From positions 4,092,001-4,156,000 of the forward strand of contig NZ_CP022098.1 of NCBI RefSeq assembly GCF_002305875.1: DNA of 64,000 nucleotides, given 5' to 3'. Positions 1-11,077 of this stretch are shown here, piece by piece. Source of the DNA: Cystobacter fuscus (GTDB lineage Bacteria; Myxococcota; Myxococcia; Myxococcales; Myxococcaceae). Made by a program: the position numbers and the translations under genes. Every line of letters starts with the position of its first letter. Position 1 is the first letter of the stretch. The notes beneath the pieces are model-generated. The model was given only the letters and a program-made list of their open reading frames with translations, did no database searches and was not told the origin of the DNA.

Positions 1-2769
1 GCCGCGCAGTGCCACGTCGCTTTTCCCGCTGGTGGAATCATGGCCCACCGTGCCGCTGCCCTCGTCGAGCGGCCAGTTCCCGAGGCCGGGGAACGTCGCG
101 TCCTCGCCCGCCTTGGCACCCGCTTCGATCACCCGCCGGTTGATCTCACGCACCGGCCCCGGGTCGACCTTCAGCACCCGCCGGTCGTAGGTGTAGAAGC
201 CGTTGAGCTCGTTCTCCAGGTCGGTGACCTGGGTGTAGATCGAGCCGGACAGCTCCGCCCCGGCGGCGGCCAGGTAATAGGTCTGGGTGTTCTCGACGTA
301 CTTCTTGGTCAGTGCCGCCTTGTCCACCACCCCGCTGTAGATGACCGTCGGCGCACCCGGCCACATGTGGCCCGGCGTGCGCAGGGTGAACCCGCCGTGC
401 TCGCCGTCCATGGCCGCGCGCGTGGCATCCGGGTAGGCCGGGCTGTTGTTGCCGTAGTCGTGGTGGTCGATGATGTCACCCCTGCCGGAGTCGCCCTTGG
501 AGTCGCAGCAGTTCACTCCGCTGTGCGCGTTGATCACCCGCGACGGGTCGGTGGCCTTGACCTGATCGGCGATCCGGCCGGTCTCCTGCCGGTTCCACTC
601 GCCCCAGCCCTCGTTGAAGATCACCCAGATCGCGATGGACGGCGAGTTGTGCAACTGCTCCATCATGCGGAGGCCCTCGGAGACGAACGCCTCCTGTCCC
701 TGCGTGTTCGTGATGGTCCCGGAGACGAAGTCCTGCCACACCAGCAGGCCGATCTGGTCCGCGTGGTAGTACCAGCGCGCCGGCTCCACCTTGATGTGCT
801 TGCGGACGGAGTTGAACCCGAGGTCCTTCTGCACCTGGAGGTCCCAGCGCAGGGCCTCGTCGGTGGGCGCGGTGTTGAGCCCGTCGGGCCAGAAGCCCTG
901 GTCCAGCATGGCGAGGGAGAAGATCGGCTTGCCGTTGAGCACCAGCTTCGGGAAGCCGCCCACGTTCTGGATCCCCACCGAGCGCATTCCGAAGTAGCTG
1001 CCGACGGTGTCGGTGCTCTGTCCATCGGTGAGGGTGACGTCGAGCTTGTAGAGGTACGGGTCATCCGGCGTCCACAGGTGCGGCTGCGACACCTTCAGCG
1101 TGAGCGGGGTGTTGGCCTGACCGGTGATGGTGCCAACCTCGTTTCCGTCGGCGTCGCGGGCCACGGCGGTGACACTGGCGTTGGACGAGGCCGACGCGGA
1201 ACGCACCTCCACGGAGAGCGAGTTCGTCTGGAGGTTCGGCGTGGTGACGAGGCTGTCGATCGCCGCGTTGGGCACCGGCTCGAGCCAGACGGTCTGCCAG
1301 ATGCCCGAGGAGGGCGTGTAGAAGATGCCGCTCGGCCTGGAGGACTGCTTGCCTCGCGGCTGATTGGCTCCCGTGGTGTCCGTGACCGCGACGAAGATCT
1401 CCTGCTCACCCGTGCCGCTCAGGGCGTCGGTGATGTCGGCGGTGAATGCCGTGTAGCCGCCCTTGTGCTCGGCGACCTGCTTGCCGTTGACCCACACCCG
1501 CGCGTGGTAGTCCACCGCGCCGAAGTTCAGCAGGAGCCGCTGCCCGGCGCCGATCTGCCAGGACGCGGGCACGGTGACGAGCTTGCGGTAGAACATGTGG
1601 TCCTCGTGGCGCTCCAGCCCGGAGAGCTGGGACTCCACCGGGAACGGCACGATGATGCTTTCCGGCAGCGCCTGGCCGAACACCGGCTGCTGGCCCGCTG
1701 CCGCGCCGGAGAACTCCCACGGACCGTTGAGGTTGAGCCATTGAGCACGGACCTGCTGCGGCCGCGGGTACTCGGGCAGAGGTTGGGCCGGGTCGACCTG
1801 GTCGGCCCACTCGGTGCGCAGCCGGTGCGTCGAGCCGTTGGTGGCGTCGCGGATGAGCTGCGGCACCTCCTCACCGTCCACGCGCAGGCCACCGGCGCCG
1901 TCGTAGGAGACGCGGACGCGCTGACCACGCTGGATGGGCGCGGAGAGAGTGACCTCCACGAGGGACGGGTCATTGGCGGCGATGGCGGCCGAGGCCAGCG
2001 GCATCGGGACGGTGTCTGCCGCCACCTCCAGGTGCGGCACCAGGTCGCCGAGCGCGTCGACCGGCTCGGCGAAGTCGAACGTCAGCCGGAGGCCATCCTC
2101 GCCGACGGAGAGGAGGACCGGGTAGACCTCGAAGTCGGCCGGCGGGGTGAACGCCGTGGTCGGCACGATCTGCTTGCTGATGGTGGCGCTCGACCACCGC
2201 AGGAACATGTTCGCGCCGCCGACGTCCTGGAACATCTCCAACCGGAAGTCGTGTGCCTCGCCCGCGACGAGGTGCACCGGCGCGCTGTTCTGCTCGACGT
2301 CCCAATCGCCGACCCAGTGGTCGATCACCGGCTTTCCGTCGAGGAACAGCCGGAAGCCATTGTCGCCGATCGCGGAGAACGTGTAGTCGCCGGTCTCCGG
2401 CGCGGTGAGCTGGCCGGTCCACCGGGCCGTGGTGTGCTCGGTACGGCCGGTCAACGTCTGGAAGGTGGCATCCAGGCCAGGGAGGTTGATGTTCGGGTCC
2501 AGCGCGACCGCGCCAAGTTCCGCGAAGTCATGGGCGTTGGGCGCCGACGCACGGAAGTACTCGCCCTTGAGCCCGTGCACGACGATAGGAGTGGATGCAT
2601 CCGGAGTCGATGCATCTGGAGTCGATGCGTCTGGAGTCGACGCGTCCGGGGTCGATGCATCCGGAGTCGACGGGCCCGGGGGCGGTGGCGTGCAGCCAAT
2701 CAGCGGTAGCTGCACGGAGGCGAGAGACAACAGGATCAGGGCGAGCGATCTGAACTTGGGCCGTAACAT
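1..2769 (-). CDS. Glycoside hydrolase family 2 lipoprotein with PA14 and LamG-like domains (3' end outside window)
   Basis: Predicted exported glycosidase of the beta-galactosidase/beta-glucuronidase superfamily (GH2). The ATG at 2769 opens a frame that stays open to the window edge, so 923 codons are seen and the C-terminus is missing. A lipoprotein signal ends in a lipobox (LIGC, Cys about 26). A Ser-Thr-Pro-Asp-Ala repeat linker follows, then a PA14 domain (about residues 60-200, with GEYF, FSAIGDNGFRLFLDG and IDHWVGDW), the GH2 jelly-roll and Ig-like domains, and a TIM barrel. The likely acid/base Glu lies in FNEGWGEW (about residue 717) and the likely nucleophile in DGEHGG (about 788). 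The last visible stretch (NWPLDEGSGTVGHDS) looks like the start of a LamG/concanavalin-like domain. PA14-GH2-LamG order is common in actinobacterial secreted enzymes. Substrate is unknown. Confidence 0.88.
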   Translation of the reverse strand, partial: MLRPKFRSLALILLSLASVQLPLIGCTPPPPGPSTPDASTPDASTPDASTPDASTPDASTPIVVHGLKGEYFRASAPNAHDFAELGAVALDPNINLPGLDATFQTLTGRTEHTTARWTGQLTAPETGDYTFSAIGDNGFRLFLDGKPVIDHWVGDWDVEQNSAPVHLVAGEAHDFRLEMFQDVGGANMFLRWSSATISKQIVPTTAFTPPADFEVYPVLLSVGEDGLRLTFDFAEPVDALGDLVPHLEVAADTVPMPLASAAIAANDPSLVEVTLSAPIQRGQRVRVSYDGAGGLRVDGEEVPQLIRDATNGSTHRLRTEWADQVDPAQPLPEYPRPQQVRAQWLNLNGPWEFSGAAAGQQPVFGQALPESIIVPFPVESQLSGLERHEDHMFYRKLVTVPASWQIGAGQRLLLNFGAVDYHARVWVNGKQVAEHKGGYTAFTADITDALSGTGEQEIFVAVTDTTGANQPRGKQSSRPSGIFYTPSSGIWQTVWLEPVPNAAIDSLVTTPNLQTNSLSVEVRSASASSNASVTAVARDADGNEVGTITGQANTPLTLKVSQPHLWTPDDPYLYKLDVTLTDGQSTDTVGSYFGMRSVGIQNVGGFPKLVLNGKPIFSLAMLDQGFWPDGLNTAPTDEALRWDLQVQKDLGFNSVRKHIKVEPARWYYHADQIGLLVWQDFVSGTITNTQGQEAFVSEGLRMMEQLHNSPSIAIWVIFNEGWGEWNRQETGRIADQVKATDPSRVINAHSGVNCCDSKGDSGRGDIIDHHDYGNNSPAYPDATRAAMDGEHGGFTLRTPGHMWPGAPTVIYSGVVDKAALTKKYVENTQTYYLAAAGAELSGSIYTQVTDLENELNGFYTYDRRVLKVDPGPVREINRRVIEAGAKAGEDATFPGLGNWPLDEGSGTVGHDSTSGKSDVALRG
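2588..2671 (-). repeat. 15-bp tandem repeat encoding the STPDA linker
   Basis: About 5.6 copies of a 15-bp unit (plus strand GGAGTCGATGCATCC with third-position variation) code for repeated Ser-Thr-Pro-Asp-Ala between the lipobox Cys and the PA14 domain of the GH2 lipoprotein. It is probably a flexible spacer holding the enzyme away from the membrane; copy number may vary between strains. Confidence 0.85.
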
Positions 2770-3255
2770 GGCGTCCCTTCTTGAACTTGCTTGAACTGTC
2801 GTTGGGGTGGAGGCGCCAGAATAGTTTGGGCAGGAACTGCCCAGAATGTCCATCCTGAAGGCCACACGCCAGGAGGTGGCAAAGCATCGCTCCGCGCAGG
2901 CTCGAAGGTGTCGCTCGAAGGTGTCAGGGAATTCGAGTGCGACAGCCCGTTACGACACATCGCGGCAAACACGTGAGGCCTGGCCGATTCCCAGAGATGC
3001 GCCGGTGCTGCTGAAGCCGGTCAGCTCCGCGGGACGGAGGCGCGGCGGGTTCACGCGATGTCCGCATCGACAGGCCGATTGGGAATCAGGTGATTCTTGA
3101 GAACCTGCCCGAGCAGGTATTGACAGGATTCGAGGCGCTCTCGAGGTGGGAGATGACGCCCTGCGGCAGCCCGGCGGAGCTACCCGTGGTCCAGCGCCTC
3201 CTGGTGCCCGACGCCCGGCGGGTGACGTGACGGCGGGCAGTCCCGATGACAGCGA
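2770..3255. other. Intergenic region, no gene recognised
   Basis: This 486-bp gap lies between the start of the GH2 gene and the stop of the MFS gene, both read leftwards. It should hold the GH2 promoter and the terminator of the oxygenase operon. Short open frames on both strands carry no recognisable domain and no convincing ribosome site. I see no clear hairpin with a T-run. Confidence 0.5.
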
Positions 3256-4707
3256 TCACGCTTCCACGACGGTCTTGATCACTTCCGGCCGCTTGCGGAT
3301 TCCCAGGCTGAGCGGCACGGCCGCCAGCGCGACGAGCGTGGCCACCAGGTAGACGTCGTTGATGCCCTCCACGAACGAGAACAACTCGATGTGACGGCGT
3401 TCCGTCATCCCCTGTCTCACGAGCACCTCGGCCTCCCGGGCCGTGAAGGTGGACAGGAGCGACGTGAAGATGGCGATCGAGAACGCCCCGAACACGTTTC
3501 GCAACCAGTTGCTGATGGAGGAGGCGTGGCCGCTCAGCTCGCGTGGAATCTGCTCCATGCCCGCGTTGCTGGCCGGCATCATGGAGAGCGAGATACCCAC
3601 GTTCCGCACCACCATCCACACCAACATGTAGGATTGTGAAACCTCCGGCGTCAAACGGCTCAGGGCATACGTGCCTCCCGCGATCAGCAGGACGCCAGTC
3701 GTCATGAGCGTGCTCGGCCCGAGCGGGCCATACATGCGCCCGACGAAGGGCATCAGGAGCGCCATGGCCAGGGAGGCCGGAAGGAGGATCAACCCGGTCT
3801 GAAGCGGCGTCACTCCCTGGATCTTCTGCAGGAACACCGGCACGAGGAACGCGCCCGAGTACAGGCTGATCGTGATGATGCTCGAGATGAGCAGCGTCAC
3901 CAGATAGCGGCTGTTCGCGAGCACACGCAGATCGAGCAGCGGAGCACTCGTCTTCAACTCCCTCACGACGAAGACGACCAATGACACCGTCCCGAGCACG
4001 AACAGGGACACGGTCTTCGCATGCGTCCAGCCCCAGCCCCTCCCCTGGCTCAGGGCGACCAGGAGCGACAGGGTGCCGGTGATGACGGTGAGCAGTCCGG
4101 GGAGATCGAACGCCTTCGGGGCTTGCAGGCGGTAGAAGGGAATGGTCCGCATGGCCAGGCCCACGGCGACGAGGCCGAGCGGAACGTTGATGAAGAACAA
4201 CCACCGCCAGTTGCCCAGGGTGATCAACCAGCCCGCGAAGGTCGGCCCGAACGCGGGAGCGAGGCTGGCTGACAGGCTCCAAAGACTGGCGGCCAGCGCC
4301 TGCCGTTCCCGGGGAAGGACCTGATAGATGAGCGTCATGGTCACGGGCATGATGGCGCCGCAGAACGCGCCCTGCAGGAACCGGAAGGCCACGAGCGAGC
4401 CCGCATCCCAGGCCAACCCGCACAGCACGGACGCCAGGGTGAAGCCCACCAGGTTGGCCACGTACACCCATTTGAAACTGAAGCGTCCGCCGAGGTAGCC
4501 GGTGAGCGGCGCGCTGGTGCCCATGGCGAGCATGAAGCCCGTCAGGGTCCATTGCAGCAGGGAGAGGTCGGCACCGAAATACCTCTGCAGCTCGGGAATG
4601 GCGATCGTGATCGTACTGGAACTCAGCACGGACATGAACGACCCGGCGAAGAGGGCGAACATGAACGGCCAGAATCGGATGGCTCGTGGCTCTTCTGATG
4701 GGTGCAT
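3256..4707 (-). CDS. MFS transporter, DHA2 (EmrB/QacA) drug:H+ antiporter type, 14 TM
   Basis: Inner-membrane proton-driven exporter of the DHA2 family, 483 aa, which is typical. About fourteen hydrophobic segments can be counted; the N-terminal motif region (WTLTGFMLAMGTSAPLTGYL, then GGRFSFKW) matches the loop 2-3 motif and the GRR-like turn of the family. I chose the ATG at 4707, 11 bp after the P450 stop, because the frame upstream of it overlaps the P450 gene and reads as non-homologous sequence. It is the last gene of the TetR-controlled oxygenase cluster and probably exports the cluster's substrate, product or a toxic analogue. Which compound it moves cannot be read from the sequence. 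Confidence 0.88.
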   Translation of the reverse strand: MHPSEEPRAIRFWPFMFALFAGSFMSVLSSSTITIAIPELQRYFGADLSLLQWTLTGFMLAMGTSAPLTGYLGGRFSFKWVYVANLVGFTLASVLCGLAWDAGSLVAFRFLQGAFCGAIMPVTMTLIYQVLPRERQALAASLWSLSASLAPAFGPTFAGWLITLGNWRWLFFINVPLGLVAVGLAMRTIPFYRLQAPKAFDLPGLLTVITGTLSLLVALSQGRGWGWTHAKTVSLFVLGTVSLVVFVVRELKTSAPLLDLRVLANSRYLVTLLISSIITISLYSGAFLVPVFLQKIQGVTPLQTGLILLPASLAMALLMPFVGRMYGPLGPSTLMTTGVLLIAGGTYALSRLTPEVSQSYMLVWMVVRNVGISLSMMPASNAGMEQIPRELSGHASSISNWLRNVFGAFSIAIFTSLLSTFTAREAEVLVRQGMTERRHIELFSFVEGINDVYLVATLVALAAVPLSLGIRKRPEVIKTVVEA

Positions 4708-4718
4708 GGGGCGGGCTA

Positions 4719-5960
4719 TTACCAGACCAGCGGCAGGCTCGCGATCGCCAGGTTGAAGCCACCCACGAACCGCGGCTTCTTCTCGGGATCCAGCCGGAAC
4801 GGCGGTACGCGCTTCAACCACTCCTGGTAGAACACCTTCATCTCCAGGCGGGCCAGATTCAGACCGACGCACCGGTGCGGACCCGTGTTGAACGTCTGGT
4901 GCTGCTCCTTCCGGCCCAGGATGAACTGCTCGGGGTCCGGGAACGCCGCGTCATCGTAGTTGGCCGCGGGCAGGAGCAACGACACCGTGTCGCCCTTCTT
5001 GAATTGGACGCCATGGCAGACCTCGTCGCGCATCACCTGCCGGACCGTGGACGCGATGCCATAGAGCCGGAGCAACTCCTCGATGGCTCCGGGCAGGAGG
5101 CTGGGATCGGCCCGGAGCTTCGCCTGCAACTCCTGATCGCGCGCCAGGTGCCGGACGCCAAAGCTCAGGGCATTCACCACGGTCTCCAGCCCGCCGAGGA
5201 ACAAGGCGATGCTGTAGCCCAACATCTCCTGGAACGTGGGGTTGCGGCCGTTGATGTTCGCGTCGAGCAGATGGCTGATCAGATCCTCCTCGCGCTTCTC
5301 CTGCCGGGCCTTGATGGTTTCCGCGAGGATCCCCGCGATGCGCTTGAAGGTCACCTCGCGGTCCGCGGGAGTCACCGTGGCGGACGTCGCCTGCGTCGCC
5401 AGATGACGGAACTCCGCCAGGCGGTCGGTCGGCATGCCAGCCAGCTTCATGAACAACGTGACGGGCAGCGGCTCGGCGATGTCCGAGAGGAAGTCGCAGC
5501 GTCCCGCGGCGAGCACCTTGTCGATGAGCTCGTTCGTCATGTCCCGGATCGCCGTCTCCAGTCCGGCAACGGATTTGGCCGACAGCGGCTGGTTGAGCGG
5601 TGCCCGGTACGCGGTGTGCCGCGGCGGATCCGCCGCGACGGGCAGCAGCATCAAGCCCTGCTGCGCTTCCTTGTGTTCCCCCGCGTGTTCCTCCGATTGG
5701 TGTCCCGAGACGAGGAAGGCGTTGCTGTAGACCTCCGGGTTCATCGTGATGTCCACGATGGCCTTCTTCCGGGTGACCACCCAGTTGCCCCCGTTATAGG
5801 GGGTGAAGAAGATGGGCGGGGCCTCGAGGATGAGGGAACGCATCCGGGCGTGCGGATCCTCGAGCAGCCGCGGATCCCTGGCGTTGTCGTATTCGTAGAC
5901 CAGCTCCGGCGGGACGTGCGCGGGAATCTTGTCCAACTTCTTTCCGCTAAAGGCGCTCAT
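4719..5960 (-). CDS. Cytochrome P450, CYP101 (P450cam)-like
   Basis: Soluble class I bacterial P450 of 413 aa, expected to hydroxylate a small hydrophobic substrate using electrons from the adjacent ferredoxin and reductase. Resemblance to camphor 5-monooxygenase runs through the protein: NGGNWVVTR near the N-terminus, I-helix FLGGLETVVNALSF (P450cam has VGGLDTVVNFLSF), EELLR in the K-helix, FKKGD, the haem ligand in FNTGPHRCVGLNLAR, and the C-terminal LPLVW shared with P450cam. In the I-helix acid-alcohol pair the Thr is kept but the Asp (D251 in P450cam) is Glu. It lies between the ferredoxin and the MFS gene. Substrate is unknown; a monoterpenoid-like ketone or alcohol is an inference from the family. 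Confidence 0.92.
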   Translation of the reverse strand: MSAFSGKKLDKIPAHVPPELVYEYDNARDPRLLEDPHARMRSLILEAPPIFFTPYNGGNWVVTRKKAIVDITMNPEVYSNAFLVSGHQSEEHAGEHKEAQQGLMLLPVAADPPRHTAYRAPLNQPLSAKSVAGLETAIRDMTNELIDKVLAAGRCDFLSDIAEPLPVTLFMKLAGMPTDRLAEFRHLATQATSATVTPADREVTFKRIAGILAETIKARQEKREEDLISHLLDANINGRNPTFQEMLGYSIALFLGGLETVVNALSFGVRHLARDQELQAKLRADPSLLPGAIEELLRLYGIASTVRQVMRDEVCHGVQFKKGDTVSLLLPAANYDDAAFPDPEQFILGRKEQHQTFNTGPHRCVGLNLARLEMKVFYQEWLKRVPPFRLDPEKKPRFVGGFNLAIASLPLVW

Positions 5961-6011
5961 GTTCGAACTCTCTGGGTGTTGGAGGAAGAGACGTGGGGAC
6001 CTGTCCGGTCC

Positions 6012-6338
6012 TCACTCGCTGGTCTGCGAGACGGGAAGACGGACCACCATCCCATCCAGCGCGGGCGTCACCTTGATCTGACAGGTCAGCCGGCTGTTGG
6101 GCTTCACGTGGAAGGCGCACGCGATCATTCCCTCTTCCGCCGCATCGGGCGGGGGGAGCTTCGACTGCCAGCCCTCATCGACATAGCCGTGGCAGGTCGC
6201 GCAGCTGGCGAAGCCTCCACACTCGCCGACGATTCCTGGCACGAGGTTGTTCAGCGCCGTCTGCATGACGGACTGTCCCTCCTGCGCCTCGACCTCATGC
6301 TCCTTGCCATCCGCCTCGATGAACTTGATCTTCGTCAT
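6012..6338 (-). CDS. [2Fe-2S] ferredoxin, putidaredoxin type
   Basis: Small soluble electron carrier (108 aa, the usual length) linking the ferredoxin reductase to the P450. The cluster ligands fit Cys40, Cys46, Cys49 and Cys86 (GECGGFASCATC, then RLTCQI), the C-x5-C-x2-C...C pattern of adrenodoxin/putidaredoxin ferredoxins. FHVKPNSRLTCQI is the conserved C-terminal signature. A good ribosome site (AGAGGA) precedes the ATG at 6338. It sits 36 bp after the reductase stop and 51 bp before the P450 start, matching the classic class I arrangement and the camA-camB-camC logic of camphor degraders. Confidence 0.93.
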   Translation of the reverse strand: MTKIKFIEADGKEHEVEAQEGQSVMQTALNNLVPGIVGECGGFASCATCHGYVDEGWQSKLPPPDAAEEGMIACAFHVKPNSRLTCQIKVTPALDGMVVRLPVSQTSE

Positions 6339-6374
6339 GGTTCCTCTTGGATTTCTTTTGGGTTTTGACTGTCT

Positions 6375-7619
6375 TCAAGCGGCGATGCTGGTGAGTGGGA
6401 CGGCCACGTCGCCCAGGCGGGTGGCGTCCACCTCCGCCCGGCTCGAGACCAGCCGCTTCGCGGCCATGAACTCCGCGGGGCGGCCAATGACATCCGCGGC
6501 GATGACCCGTCTGTCCTTGAGGTAGAAGGCCGAGAATTCCTTGTGCTCGACGGAGCCCCGCGTGACGCACTGCTCGTAGCCGGTGGAGAGACCCACCATC
6601 TGCAACTTCAAGCCGTACTGGTCCGACCAGAACCAGGGAATGGCGGCGGAGGGCTCCCGCTTGCCCATCAGGGTAGCGGCCGCGACCCGCGCATGCTCGA
6701 TGGCGTTGGGGACGGATTCGAGACGGATGCGTCCGCCCGTGTAGGCGCTGGGCTGATTCGCGCAGTCCCCGATGGCGAGGATCGCCGGATCGGCCGTACA
6801 GGCATACTCGTCCACGACGATGCCATTCTGGACGGCCAGGCCCGCCGCGGAGGCCAGCTCCGTGTTGGGGATGAGGCCGATTCCCACCAGCACCAGGTCG
6901 GCCTCGAGCCGCTCGGGCACGCCGTGACACGCGAGGCTCACCCCGCGCACCTGACGCCGCGCCTCGTCGAGCTCCAGGCCGCGCACCTCGCAGGAGAGCC
7001 GGAACTCCACGCCCCGCTCACGGTGGATGCGCTCGATGAACGAGGACACCTCCGGACCCGTCACCCGGGAGAGCAGGCGAGGCGCCGCCTCCAGCAGCGT
7101 CACCCGCAGCCCGGACTGCACGGCCACGGCCGCGACCTCGAGCCCCACGTAGCCGCCACCGATGATGACCAGGTGGTTGCCCGGGAGGAACCCGCCGCGC
7201 ATCGCCTCGACGTCGGCGAGCGAGCGGATGGAGAACAGGTTCTCGAGCCGGGCACCCTCCAGCCCGGGAAGACTCAAGGGACGTGCCCGGCCTCCCGTGG
7301 CCAGGACGAGCTTGTCGTAGGCCAGCCGGCTCCCATCCCTCAGGGAGATCTCCCGCGTGGAGCGGTCGATGGCCTCGACGCGGGTGCCGGGCTTGAACTC
7401 GATGCCGAAGCGCTCATAGGTCTCCAGCGGCTTGAGGTAGAGGTCCTTCAGCGCCACCTTTCCCAGAAGGAAGCCCTTCGAGAGCGGAGGCCGCTGGTAG
7501 GGCGGATGCGCCTCGTCTCCCAGCAGGAGGACACGCCCCTGGTAGCCCTGCTTTCGCAAGCCGGCCGCCAGCTCGCCACCCGCCTGGCCGGCACCCACGA
7601 TGACGATGCGCTCTTCCAT
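6375..7619 (-). CDS. NAD(P)H-ferredoxin reductase, putidaredoxin/rhodocoxin reductase type
   Basis: FAD enzyme of 414 aa that passes electrons from NAD(P)H to the [2Fe-2S] ferredoxin. The N-terminal FAD-binding Rossmann motif is VGAGQAGGELA (residues 7-17), followed by the family signature PPYQRPPLSK. The NAD-binding motif is GGGYVGLEVA (about residues 155-164), and the second FAD motif is ILAIGDCA (about 283-290). Glu after GLEVA and lack of a basic pocket after the second strand favour NADH, as in putidaredoxin reductase. The start is 3 bp after the stop of the COQ4-like gene, so the two are surely co-transcribed. Confidence 0.92.
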   Translation of the reverse strand: MEERIVIVGAGQAGGELAAGLRKQGYQGRVLLLGDEAHPPYQRPPLSKGFLLGKVALKDLYLKPLETYERFGIEFKPGTRVEAIDRSTREISLRDGSRLAYDKLVLATGGRARPLSLPGLEGARLENLFSIRSLADVEAMRGGFLPGNHLVIIGGGYVGLEVAAVAVQSGLRVTLLEAAPRLLSRVTGPEVSSFIERIHRERGVEFRLSCEVRGLELDEARRQVRGVSLACHGVPERLEADLVLVGIGLIPNTELASAAGLAVQNGIVVDEYACTADPAILAIGDCANQPSAYTGGRIRLESVPNAIEHARVAAATLMGKREPSAAIPWFWSDQYGLKLQMVGLSTGYEQCVTRGSVEHKEFSAFYLKDRRVIAADVIGRPAEFMAAKRLVSSRAEVDATRLGDVAVPLTSIAA

Positions 7620-7622
7620 GGG

Positions 7623-8330
7623 TCAGTTCATCCGCTCATTGGGAGCGCACAGCCGCGCGCTCACCTTGGACACGGGGGATTCCCAGTGGTTCTCGAACCA
7701 GAAGTCGAGGAACAGCGGGGAGGCACGGCCACGACGGTACGCGGCCCAGATCCGCTTCACGTATTCGGAGTGATCGACGCCGGACTGCCGGTCCTTGATT
7801 TGTTGGAACGAGCCGAACAGCACGATGAGCATCGCGGTCCGGATCCCCAGGTTGCCCAGGGCGTACGCCTGCAGCTCGATCTCGCCGATCACGTCCGTGC
7901 CGTAGCCCGTCACCAGGTGCAACAGGTCATGCGTCTCGCGGTAGCGCTTGGCGATGAAGTCGAGGTCGTTCTTGATCTCGAGCGTCGTCTCGAAGGGCGA
8001 GATCTTGTTGTCGCGGAAGTAGCGCGCGAACCCATGGCCGAGCGTTCCCTCCGGCAGGCGCTCGAGCGCGGCCAGATCCAGATCCCTGGCCTCCAGCGAA
8101 GGGCGCTTGGACAGCAGGCGGCGCCCATCCTCGCTGCGCTGGATCCGCTGGATGAGCGAGGCGTAGACGTTGTAGTCCAGGCAGGCGTTGATCGTCTGGC
8201 CATAGACGGGGTTGCCCTCATTGCCCTTGATCACCTTCAGGATCTTGGTCGCGATACGCAGACGGGTGAACAGGGAGGCGTTTTCGGGGAGGATCAGGGT
8301 CTTGGGGTCAATCGCGGGAGTGGCTTGCAT
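7623..8330 (-). CDS. COQ4 family protein
   Basis: Homologue of COQ4, which in ubiquinone-making organisms binds zinc and acts on the quinone head-group precursor. The diagnostic HDxxH(x)11E motif is present (THDLLHLVTGYGTDVIGEIE). I start at the ATG at 8330 (235 aa, family-sized); an in-frame ATG at 8405 exists, but the extra 25 residues overlap the monooxygenase gene and look non-homologous. The gene is in the middle of an oxygenase operon, not in a quinone pathway, and known Myxococcales respire with menaquinone. A role on the substrate of this pathway (decarboxylation or hydroxylation of a ring) is more likely than ubiquinone synthesis, but that is inference. Confidence 0.85.
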   Translation of the reverse strand: MQATPAIDPKTLILPENASLFTRLRIATKILKVIKGNEGNPVYGQTINACLDYNVYASLIQRIQRSEDGRRLLSKRPSLEARDLDLAALERLPEGTLGHGFARYFRDNKISPFETTLEIKNDLDFIAKRYRETHDLLHLVTGYGTDVIGEIELQAYALGNLGIRTAMLIVLFGSFQQIKDRQSGVDHSEYVKRIWAAYRRGRASPLFLDFWFENHWESPVSKVSARLCAPNERMN

Positions 8331-8404
8331 GATGGGGTCCAGGGGAGGGGTTCCTACTTCTGCAACAAGCGGCTCATCTGGTTGGAGATGAGCCGCGCCG
8401 CGCA

Positions 8405-10222
<1,818 letters not shown>

Positions 10223-10347
10223 TCGCACATATCCTTTCGACTCGATAGGCACTCGTGCGGCGTCTCCGATTCCACGAGCACGCGCATGAGCATTCCTCAA
10301 TCACTATTCACTTCGGTTGCTTCTGACGTCTTTTCCCGCCAGCGAGA

Positions 10348-11028
10348 TCACCGCCGGGCGGTGACGGGGGCCAGCCACAAGCCGACGATCGCGTCGACCA
10401 GTCCGGCCGCGGTGGACTCCCATGTCGAGTGGGGCAGCGCGGTGCCCTCTTGCAGCGCCCGTTCCCGCTCGGCGCACATGTGCACGAGCATCAACCGGCC
10501 CAGGTCGTTGCGCTCCTGCCGCACTTCCTCGGGGAGACGGGGCACCAGCCGGAACATGCCTTCGTGGCCTTGCTGCAGCGACCGCGAGGTGTACGCCTCA
10601 TCGACCACGCGCTTTCGATAGGAGGGATGGGTCATCACCTGGGCGACGAACCGCGCGTACCAGGAGGGGCTGCCCAGCGAGGCGAGGTGCTCGGTGGTTG
10701 GCCGCACGAGGCAGGACACCCAGTCGCGCAGGTCGGGCGAGCCGGTGACCTGAGCGAGCATCTCGGTACGCCGCCGCTCGATGGACTCGGAGTGCCGGCG
10801 CATGATCGCCACCACGAGGTCCTCCTTGGAGCCGAAGTGGTAGCCGACGGCGAAGTTGTTCGACTGGCCGGCCGCCTCACTCACCTGGCGGTTGGAGACC
10901 GCCTCCACGCCGTGCTCGGCGAACAGCCGCTCCGCGGTGACGAGGAGCAACTCGCGCGTCTCGCTGCCCCGGTCGGATTTGCCCGGGCCCACCCGCGCCA
11001 TGACCTGTTTGCTGCCGTCGGCACTCAT
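10348..11028 (-). CDS. TetR family transcriptional regulator
   Basis: DNA-binding one-component regulator, 226 aa. The N-terminal helix-turn-helix fits residues about 20-70 (TRELLLVTAERLFAEHG ... AVGYHFGSKEDLVVAIMRRH), with a larger ligand-binding C-terminal domain than minimal TetR members. Two ATGs are adjacent; the second (11028) is better spaced from GGAGG. It is the first gene of the leftward cluster and has a long imperfect palindrome just upstream (11078-11114), so autorepression and control of the oxygenase genes by a pathway compound is the natural model. Confidence 0.9.
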   Translation of the reverse strand: MSADGSKQVMARVGPGKSDRGSETRELLLVTAERLFAEHGVEAVSNRQVSEAAGQSNNFAVGYHFGSKEDLVVAIMRRHSESIERRRTEMLAQVTGSPDLRDWVSCLVRPTTEHLASLGSPSWYARFVAQVMTHPSYRKRVVDEAYTSRSLQQGHEGMFRLVPRLPEEVRQERNDLGRLMLVHMCAERERALQEGTALPHSTWESTAAGLVDAIVGLWLAPVTARR

Positions 11029-11077
11029 CATGACCTCCGGAGGGGGAAAGGCCCGTCCCTGAATCCATGCGTGGGGT

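Noticed and set aside
40-2709. 889-codon open frame on the plus strand
   Set aside because: It is the antisense shadow of the GH2 gene. The minus-strand frame gives a lipobox, PA14 and GH2 catalytic motifs; the plus-strand frame gives Arg/Val/Gly-rich nonsense typical of high-GC shadows.
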